From the IMG/VR virus record IMGVR_UViG_3300005253_000017, positions 39,841-103,840 of that record: 64,000 nucleotides of DNA; one strand, written 5' to 3'. Below are positions 59,181-64,000 of this stretch, piece after piece. Made by a program: the position numbers and the translations under genes. The stretch is from a virus. Every line of letters starts with the position of its first letter. Within the stretch, counting starts at the first letter, position 1. The notes under the pieces are model-generated. The model had not been told where the DNA came from. It made no database searches and worked only from the letters and a program-made list of their open reading frames with translations.

Positions 59181-59318
59181 CTATCGTTTCGCCGTTTTTA
59201 CCGGCTTGTGACAATACTTCCCAAACTTTACTTCATACACCAACTCTGCGGGCCGCCAGACGAACATCCCAAGCTCCATATCATGTACCAAGATGTATCC
59301 GTCTCTTCTATCTTTCAT
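59181..59318 (-). CDS. Small protein (45 aa)
   Basis: ATG at 59318 overlaps the previous TGA (ATGA) and opens a 45-codon frame, basic at its end (HKPVKTAKR). The middle is strand-like (MELGMFVWRPAELVYEV). The function is unknown. Confidence 0.5.
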   Translation of the reverse strand: MKDRRDGYILVHDMELGMFVWRPAELVYEVKFGKYCHKPVKTAKR

Positions 59319-59452
59319 TTGAACCACCTTCCCAATCCCCGACCAGTAACCTTGCCAGCCATTCGCCTGGCGATTCTCTTGCCTGTCTTGCCCTTACTCA
59401 CGGCGTTCACATCGCCAATCATTTTTGCCAACCAATATAGAAGTGCTCTCAT
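59315..59452 (-). CDS. Small basic protein (45 aa)
   Basis: ATG at 59452 follows the TGA of the upstream gene and opens a 45-codon frame. The protein is helical and basic with Gly-rich turns (KGKTGKRIARRMAGKVTGRG). Together with 59181 it fills a 310-base stretch otherwise unexplained. The function is unknown. Confidence 0.5.
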   Translation of the reverse strand: MRALLYWLAKMIGDVNAVSKGKTGKRIARRMAGKVTGRGLGRWFK

Positions 59453-59453
59453 A

Positions 59454-59858
59454 TCACCACCATAAGTTCCTCAGATGCTCACCGAACAACTCCAGGCCGT
59501 CGTCAATTTTCATGTCCGTCGACACAGTTTCATCCACGTCACCATCATATGTCTTTATCAGCAGGTCGAACGCCTCTGTCATCTGATCAATCTTCTCGTC
59601 CCATTCTTCCTCAGTCATACCGGAAGGATAGCCGTTGTTAATCTCCTTAAACCGCCTCAGCCTCGGCAGAACGAACTTAGCGATTGGAATATCCAGATTC
59701 CAGGTATTATCATCTGACCACCCACGAGTCAACCTCTGCCAGAGGAACCGGAGCTTTCGCCTAAAAAGATAGAATCGGGTAGGCTCAGGAAAGGCCTCAT
59801 TTACTCTTTCAATCGCTTCGTCCATCTCTTCCTCATTCAATACTCTGAAGTCATTCAT
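59454..59858 (-). CDS. Conserved phage hypothetical protein (134 aa)
   Basis: It contains the segment WSDDNTWNLDIPIAKFVLPRL with RFKEINNGYPSGMTEEEWDE, which I recognise as a recurring phage protein pattern of unknown function. The N-terminus is helical and acidic. No activity can be assigned. Confidence 0.6.
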   Translation of the reverse strand: MNDFRVLNEEEMDEAIERVNEAFPEPTRFYLFRRKLRFLWQRLTRGWSDDNTWNLDIPIAKFVLPRLRRFKEINNGYPSGMTEEEWDEKIDQMTEAFDLLIKTYDGDVDETVSTDMKIDDGLELFGEHLRNLWW

Positions 59859-59864
59859 ACTCTA

Positions 59865-60749
59865 TTATACCCCATCCAGCTTGCTCTCCAGCCTTCGCCT
59901 AAACATATTTGCGGCCAAGCTCCCTATCGCTTTCCTGGCAGGCTTATCGATAACAGCTTCATCCTTAGACTCCTTCAACACATCATCCACCATTGCCCGT
60001 ATGACCTCCCCAGTATGCTCCACACCCTTCTCACCAACCATACTGCCCAATACGTGGGACAGGCGCATCTCAGTCACCCATTCCTCGGCTATCTCGTTGG
60101 CCTCAGTCAATACCTTCAACTTAGCGGAGTCTGTGACCTTCCTGGGGGTAACTGTTTCCTTGAACTCGTCTGACTTGTGCTTGGCGATTATCCTCTTACC
60201 ATTGTTCTTTCTAACCTCTATCAGGGGCCGAAGGACAATGCCTTCTCTTCGCTTATCCATCTTTCCAAGATTACGCCCCGCCTGGACAGAGAAAGCACCC
60301 CTCAGGCTATTTAAGACTTCAATATCGGTAGAAACTCTCGCATAATGAACGAACTCCAGATTCAACTGCAGGGCAACATCGGCAGCCTGTGGAACGGACA
60401 ACCACATATCGCCAATCTTGACCTCGAACACGATGAACTTTATCTGGTCGCCATAGGTCTCTTGCATACCCTGAATCTTGCCGCCGTACGCCTCACCGAA
60501 CACGACAACTTCAGGCAGACCGAGGGCCTCGAACCTCTTTTCCAGATCGTCCTGGTCAAACAGACTTATGAAAGTTTCATGTTTACATCCACCAGCGAAG
60601 AAGGAAAGAGGGGACGGAGAGATAATACCTCTTACTTCCTTCCAACTAATATGAGCCGACGTACCGTGAATCTTCTCTAAAGCGTAGCACTCCCGGAACA
60701 GCAGAATATCTTGATTCTTGTACAGGTTGTCAATATTCATATAGCTCAT
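59865..60749 (-). CDS. RNA ligase (Rnl2-like)
   Basis: The 294-residue protein has the nucleotidyltransferase motifs of the Rnl2 group: motif I KIHG (Lys26 would be adenylylated), VVFGEAYGGKIQG (motif III region), EGIVLRPL (motif IV) and IAKHKSDEF (motif V). The C-terminal part is helical. The start at 60749 is supported by GAAGGAG 7 bases upstream. Phage RNA ligases reseal host tRNAs cut by anticodon nucleases or join nicked RNA; two tRNA genes lie within 1.5 kb. Confidence 0.85.
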   Translation of the reverse strand: MSYMNIDNLYKNQDILLFRECYALEKIHGTSAHISWKEVRGIISPSPLSFFAGGCKHETFISLFDQDDLEKRFEALGLPEVVVFGEAYGGKIQGMQETYGDQIKFIVFEVKIGDMWLSVPQAADVALQLNLEFVHYARVSTDIEVLNSLRGAFSVQAGRNLGKMDKRREGIVLRPLIEVRKNNGKRIIAKHKSDEFKETVTPRKVTDSAKLKVLTEANEIAEEWVTEMRLSHVLGSMVGEKGVEHTGEVIRAMVDDVLKESKDEAVIDKPARKAIGSLAANMFRRRLESKLDGV

Positions 60750-60750
60750 A

Positions 60751-60933
60751 TCAGTCTCCTTCAACCATCCCACCCAGCAAATCCTCTATGTACTGTGGAC
60801 TCATGTGCTCCCTCAACCATATTGTACCCTCTGGCAATCCCTCACCGTATTCGATACGGTACATTTGCCAAGATTCCATGCCCTTCGGGGGATTGTTCAT
60901 CAGCATCTCAATGAGTCGGGGTTTAATGGTCAT
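60751..60933 (-). CDS. Hypothetical protein (60 aa)
   Basis: A small helical protein with a Trp/Tyr segment (ESWQMYRIEYGEGLPEGTI). It ends 2 bases before the RNA ligase start and overlaps the upstream gene. The function is unknown. Confidence 0.5.
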   Translation of the reverse strand: MTIKPRLIEMLMNNPPKGMESWQMYRIEYGEGLPEGTIWLREHMSPQYIEDLLGGMVEGD

Positions 60934-61226
60934 GAGTGAGACTGCCTGTCCATTTCACAACCTTGTATTCGCAAATCATCACAATGTTGACACTGACAAT
61001 TTGGATGATTATGAGATTCCGGGGGCGGTGATACGTTAGTGCCCCCACTAGGTGGATACCGACCTTCCTTAGCCGAGCAAGCCGCTAATTGCTTCATCAA
61101 GGCTTCTGATAGTCGGGGTGGCTGGATATGGCGCGCTTTGCCGCTCACGTTCATTGTGCGGAGATACGCACAATAGGCTGAGAAATACGTCTCGCAGACA
61201 GTTTTTATCGCTTCCTCACCGTTCAT
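60930..61226 (-). CDS. Hypothetical protein with C-terminal Cys/His cluster (98 aa)
   Basis: The C-terminal HNHPNCQCQHCDD could bind zinc; the N-terminal part is helical. Short overlaps join it to both neighbours (GTGA/ATGA type). The function is unknown. Confidence 0.5.
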   Translation of the reverse strand: MNGEEAIKTVCETYFSAYCAYLRTMNVSGKARHIQPPRLSEALMKQLAACSAKEGRYPPSGGTNVSPPPESHNHPNCQCQHCDDLRIQGCEMDRQSHS

Positions 61227-61561
61227 CTTACCTCCTGCATAGCCTTCATCTCTTCCGGGGTCAATTTTAGAAACGCTTGATATCGAAGCAGGTCATTTTC
61301 TTGCAAATCAACTCTTGGGGGGACATAGAAAATTCCCGGTCCAAAAAAATTCCATCCCTTCCTCACGGTAATCCACCATGAATCTCCCACTTGTATGGCA
61401 GTTTCTGAAGAGATTGGCATATCCTTTTCATATGCCCCCTTCTTATGGGCATATGCCCTAGCCTCTGCTTCATTCTCGGCACTTAGCCGGGGGCTCTGAG
61501 ACGACCCATCCATGTCCGTATTCCAGAGAATCCAGACTTCCTTAAATTCCGGTTCACTCAC
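61223..61561 (-). CDS. Hypothetical protein (112 aa)
   Basis: It starts at GTG after ATAGGAG. The central segment (NEAEARAYAHKKGAYEKDM) resembles a phage protein with an alternating strand/helix pattern; Trp-rich strands follow. Just upstream lies tRNA-Phe. The function is unknown. Confidence 0.5.
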   Translation of the reverse strand: MSEPEFKEVWILWNTDMDGSSQSPRLSAENEAEARAYAHKKGAYEKDMPISSETAIQVGDSWWITVRKGWNFFGPGIFYVPPRVDLQENDLLRYQAFLKLTPEEMKAMQEVR

Positions 61562-61585
61562 ATCATTCTCCTATTCCATTATACG

Positions 61586-61659
61586 TGGGCAGAGGCAGAC
61601 TCGAACTGCCGACAACCGGGATTTTCAACCCCGTGCTCTACCAACTGAGCTACCCGCCC
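61586..61659 (-). tRNA. tRNA-Phe (GAA anticodon)
   Basis: A full cloverleaf: acceptor GGGCGGG/TCTGCCC with G-U pairs, TA at 8-9, D-arm GCTC-AGTTGGTA-GAGC, anticodon stem CGGGG/TCCCG with loop TTGAAAA (anticodon GAA), T-arm GGCAG-TTCGAGT-CTGCC and discriminator A. CCA is not encoded. It overlaps the 3' end of the gene at 61625-61894. Confidence 0.92.
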
Positions 61660-61894
61660 TTTCCTCAGCTTCCGCCTGCTTAATAAGAAGATCAGCGACA
61701 ATAGCTGTACAATATCCAGCGATCAATATATTCGTACCGATTTCGACATCCCCCGCCAACACTGCTTCTTCCGACGTGTTAGTCATCACCTCAACGATTT
61801 CCCTTAGTCTGACATCATCGCAATCTTCACGTAGCTTCTCTAACAGGACGTGGGTAAACTGCGGCGCTTGTGTGTTCTCAGAAATCGTTGTCAT
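61625..61894 (-). CDS. Hypothetical protein (89 aa) running into tRNA-Phe
   Basis: The protein is a helical, acidic sequence with an Ala/Ile-rich middle (TNILIAGYCTAIVADLL). Its last 11 codons (AGSSVGRARG) are read from the 5' half of the tRNA-Phe gene, and the TGA lies in the anticodon loop region. Either the tRNA truncated an older gene or the overlap is tolerated. The function is unknown. Confidence 0.5.
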   Translation of the reverse strand: MTTISENTQAPQFTHVLLEKLREDCDDVRLREIVEVMTNTSEEAVLAGDVEIGTNILIAGYCTAIVADLLIKQAEAEERAGSSVGRARG

Positions 61895-61936
61895 AATATC
61901 TCCTCTTCCATTACACCCTATCGGCCAGATCGTCCA

Positions 61937-62227
61937 TTATTTCTTCGTCTTCAACTTATTTGACTCGGGCCAGTACGTTCGATGTCCCTTGCCTCGTCTA
62001 TCGTTTCGATAACATTCATGCCAATGCCAATAAGCCGGACCCCAGTTCTCGTCATGAAGACACCAAGCGAAGAAGAAGGCCGCCGGAATCCAGGCAATTA
62101 CGGCCAGGACAAGGACGATGGCTCCCACCAATACTAGCATGGGAAGGGACGTCACCACTCGGCCAATCTTGCCTATTTTTGACCATCGCCATAGCCAATA
62201 ATTTCGATTTCTCTCTGTCTTTTCCAT
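61937..62227 (-). CDS. Small membrane protein (96 aa)
   Basis: A basic, Trp/Arg-rich N-terminus (NRNYWLWRWSKIGKIGR) is followed by a long hydrophobic segment (about 28-55) and a Trp/His-rich tail (WGPAYWHWHEC). One transmembrane pass, possibly a re-entrant hairpin. The function is unknown. Confidence 0.6.
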   Translation of the reverse strand: MEKTERNRNYWLWRWSKIGKIGRVVTSLPMLVLVGAIVLVLAVIAWIPAAFFFAWCLHDENWGPAYWHWHECYRNDRRGKGHRTYWPESNKLKTKK

Positions 62228-62245
62228 ATTCTATTATACTCCCAC

Positions 62246-62319
62246 TAGTCAAGACGGGAGTCGAACCCGATATTTCAGGCTTATAAGGCCAGCGTGGTTT
62301 TCCGTTCCACTCCTCGGCA
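62246..62319 (-). tRNA. Degenerate tRNA-Ile (UAU anticodon)
   Basis: D-arm GTGG-AACGGAAAA-CCAC, an anticodon stem-loop CTGGC-CTTATAA-GCCTG (anticodon UAU) and a T-arm with loop TTCGACT are all in place with correct spacing. The acceptor (TGCCGAG/CTTGACT) has two mismatches, and one mismatch each is found in the anticodon and T stems. U8 is absent. So it is a tRNA, but possibly decayed or divergent. UAU would read the rare Ile codon AUA. Confidence 0.5.
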
Positions 62320-62333
62320 ATGTCTTCACTTCA

Positions 62334-63530
62334 TTATACACCGACCATCTCGTATTGCCCGCAAATTCCTTCGATCATCGTTGCCAGCACATCGGCGTTC
62401 TTCTGTCCGAGCAGGGGCTTCCACATGCAGCCGGGCTGGTCTCCGGCAGCAATCGCCTGGAGGAGAGGAGTGAAGGCTTGGGGTCTCCCCCTAGTATTAA
62501 AACTAGTATGGCAAGACGAACAAAACGCAATAAGATTGCTTGGATTACTGTTCATTTTGTCCTCATCAATGTGATGAACGTCTAGATTCTTCCCGTTCTT
62601 CTCTGCGGATTTCCCACAAAGTTGACAAACATGGTTATCACGATCACGAATGCTTTGCTTGAGATCAGATGTCCATTTAAGGGAATATGGTTCAAAGGAC
62701 GAACCTCCCTTCCAATTATAATGATTCTGTCCACTTATTTTACGTCTAGCTTCAGCTGATTTTTTAATCCCCTTATGAGATTCACTCATTTTACATTTCG
62801 TTTCCTCTGAATGCTTTTTGCCATAATTAGGATTTCTTTCCCCGGAATTTATCTCACTCAACTTTTGTAGCGTTTCTAGGGAAGGCCTAACGCCCCTATG
62901 CGATTCACTCAATTTTCGCCTTTCTTCGGGGTCTTCATAACGTCCTGTTTGAGATTCACTCTGCTTATTACAAATCTTTCGGCTAAAAAGAGACACATTA
63001 GGATATCGCCTCCTATATTCAGCCATTGTTATGTTATGCGTCTTTAGATGAAAACCAGTAAGCACCTGAAAACGCTTATCACACTCTCGACAAACAACAT
63101 AGTCCTCCCCCTCTATCAATCCGCTAACATACAAATCTTCCTTTGGAGGGCAAAGTTTTAATCCCCTCTCCAAACAAGATTTCCTTTGTGCTTCACACAT
63201 TTTGTGTAAAGTTTCCGGGGAGTGTTTACGCCCCGCAGACTTCCTGCCTATTTTACGTTTAGTTTCTTCAGAATGTTTGTACCCCTTCATCGATGCAAGC
63301 CACTTGCTTATCCATTCGGGAGAACGTTCGCGGCCGCTGTTTGCTTTGCTCCGTTTATCATGACTATTTTGACTGACAATCAATGCGCCAAGATGAAGCT
63401 TCAAATAACTATCCTTTGTCATATGATGTATCTGCGTCAGATGCATGCCAAGTTCTTTCTGCCTTCTCCCACACACCTGACAAACTACATAATCAATGCC
63501 TTCCACCTTTTCAAAAAAGGACCACATCAT
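62334..63530 (-). CDS. HNH homing-type endonuclease with two zinc-finger and NUMOD-like repeats (398 aa)
   Basis: Two MucR/Ros-like zinc fingers (CQVC...HLTQIH at 17-35; CREC...HLKTHN near 147-165) alternate with several NUMOD3-like basic repeats (KHSEETKRKIG, KHSPETLHKMC, KHSEETKCKMS). The C-terminal HNH core is CQLCGKS, DVHHIDEDK and NLIAFCSSCH. It would bind a DNA target and nick or cut it. The gene begins at the stop of the protease half (TGATG), at the edge of the accessory block. Confidence 0.85.
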   Translation of the reverse strand: MMWSFFEKVEGIDYVVCQVCGRRQKELGMHLTQIHHMTKDSYLKLHLGALIVSQNSHDKRSKANSGRERSPEWISKWLASMKGYKHSEETKRKIGRKSAGRKHSPETLHKMCEAQRKSCLERGLKLCPPKEDLYVSGLIEGEDYVVCRECDKRFQVLTGFHLKTHNITMAEYRRRYPNVSLFSRKICNKQSESQTGRYEDPEERRKLSESHRGVRPSLETLQKLSEINSGERNPNYGKKHSEETKCKMSESHKGIKKSAEARRKISGQNHYNWKGGSSFEPYSLKWTSDLKQSIRDRDNHVCQLCGKSAEKNGKNLDVHHIDEDKMNSNPSNLIAFCSSCHTSFNTRGRPQAFTPLLQAIAAGDQPGCMWKPLLGQKNADVLATMIEGICGQYEMVGV

Positions 63531-64000
63531 TCCTCATCCATTTCTTCAGATTCACTTGTGGCCCGACCAGCCATAGAAAATCCGGTGATTTCCTGAGTCT
63601 CAGTTATTGCTTTCCAGAGGCCCGATTCTGACTCTGGTATATAACAGGCAAGATACCAACAATTTTTAGGAATGACGGTATCATCCTTAATCATCTCGCT
63701 AGTCGTAAACACATTTTCCACGACAGGAGTCAGCACAGCATTTCCAGAATGCATGAACTTCATCTGCCCACCCGTTTTTATCATCCACGATTTCATCGCT
63801 TTGTACACAGCTTCCGGGGTCGCCCAGTCACCTTGCGAATCCAGCTCATCATCAGTCGCTTCATCATAACCAAAATAAACCGCGCCAGCCACTATCCTTT
63901 CAGTTTCCGATTTCAAAAACGGAACGCTTCCCTTCTCCACTTTCCCGGAGGCCGCCTCCACGCTCGTCTTGAATCCGTGAACTGCCAACCATTTCTTGGC
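63527..64000 (-). CDS. XkdF-like prohead protease half (N-terminal part, 5' end off the window)
   Basis: The sequence shows the phage serine protease XkdF (Peptidase S78_2) pattern: IVAGAVYFGYDEATDDELDSQGDWAT, then a helix with KFMHSGN (catalytic His), WYLACYIPES and ETQEITGFSMAGRA (catalytic Ser). The frame stays open to position 64000 (AKKWLAVHG), so the true start is outside. In relatives, a VDRPAN segment follows GFSxxG. Here the protein stops after an acidic tail, and that segment opens the gene at 51457. It would process the procapsid. Confidence 0.75.
   Translation of the reverse strand, partial: AKKWLAVHGFKTSVEAASGKVEKGSVPFLKSETERIVAGAVYFGYDEATDDELDSQGDWATPEAVYKAMKSWMIKTGGQMKFMHSGNAVLTPVVENVFTTSEMIKDDTVIPKNCWYLACYIPESESGLWKAITETQEITGFSMAGRATSESEEMDEE

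Noticed and set aside
62231-62255. TTGACT followed by TATAAT on the - strand after the tRNA-Ile
   Set aside because: Only 8 bases separate the two hexamers, too short for a sigma70 promoter; TTGACT is the tRNA acceptor end.
1-64000. CRISPR arrays, insertion sequences, integrase or att sites
   Set aside because: No regularly spaced short direct repeats, no transposase or integrase motifs were seen. The 66-base protein-coding repeat at 37356-38861 is not CRISPR-like.
50303-64000. Split intein at the protease/scaffold break
   Set aside because: Neither the protease end (acidic tail, no Cys-led intein start) nor the scaffold start (no HN-Ser/Cys intein end) shows intein motifs.

Overview
This window is a contiguous piece of a tailed double-stranded DNA phage genome (Caudoviricetes). 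The capsid and tail set looks like a long, non-contractile tail (siphovirus type): an HK97-fold capsid protein, head-tail connectors, a gp10-like protein, tube proteins, a frameshifted tail assembly chaperone and an 877-residue tape measure. No sheath, baseplate spike, integrase, DNA polymerase, portal or terminase is visible, so the genome continues beyond both ends. Several lipoprotein signal peptides indicate a bacterial host, and the surface-glycan genes fit a host with a complex envelope; the sequence does not identify the host further.

Layout. (1) 1-7.6 kb, + strand: an Mre11/SbcD-like nuclease with a broken-up Rad50-like partner, a dCMP deaminase, a cluster of overlapping lipoprotein, muramidase-like and membrane genes that resembles a lysis cassette, an HD phosphohydrolase and a B12-type radical SAM protein. 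(2) 7.6-19 kb, + strand: a tightly coupled glycan operon with a GT9-like protein, a polysaccharide deacetylase, GT2, GT4 and capsule-type glycosyltransferases, two methyltransferases, a radical SAM-LicD fusion, a glycerol-3-phosphate cytidylyltransferase-like enzyme, a cupin, an SDR, a CMP-sugar synthetase-like enzyme and a D-2-hydroxyacid dehydrogenase. (3) 19-24 kb: small zinc proteins, an HNH endonuclease, a TOPRIM primase, a DnaB-type helicase and a SNF2-like helicase. (4) 24-27.9 kb: a promoter followed by about a dozen tiny genes with near-identical ribosome-binding sites, ending in a sigma-like protein. (5) 27.9-51.5 kb, - strand: the virion operon, in transcription order scaffold-like protein, major capsid, several small virion proteins, fibre and beta-helix proteins, connectors, tail tube, chaperones, tape measure and distal tail proteins.

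(6) 51.5-63.5 kb: an accessory block that appears to have been inserted into the prohead protease/scaffold locus. The XkdF-like protease half lies at 63.5-64 kb. The sequence that normally follows it (a VDRPAN segment) opens the scaffold-like gene at 51.46 kb on the same strand. An HNH endonuclease gene sits at each edge of the block. Inside are a + strand early operon driven by a near copy of the 24-kb promoter, a tRNA-like structured RNA, a lipoprotein trypsin, a GC-rich alpha/alpha-barrel protein, a phosphoesterase, an Rnl2-type RNA ligase, tRNA-Phe and a degenerate tRNA-Ile.

How it fits together: the + strand genes serve replication, nucleotide supply, early takeover and envelope or virion glycan work, and the - strand genes build the particle. 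The sigma-like protein ends the early operon and faces the virion operon, so it is a natural candidate for the early/late switch. The most unusual features are the fractured protease/scaffold locus, the radical SAM-LicD fusion with its CDP-polyol context, the duplicated promoter, the 83-nt structured RNA, the 22-residue-repeat virion protein and the start codon buried in a perfect inverted repeat.
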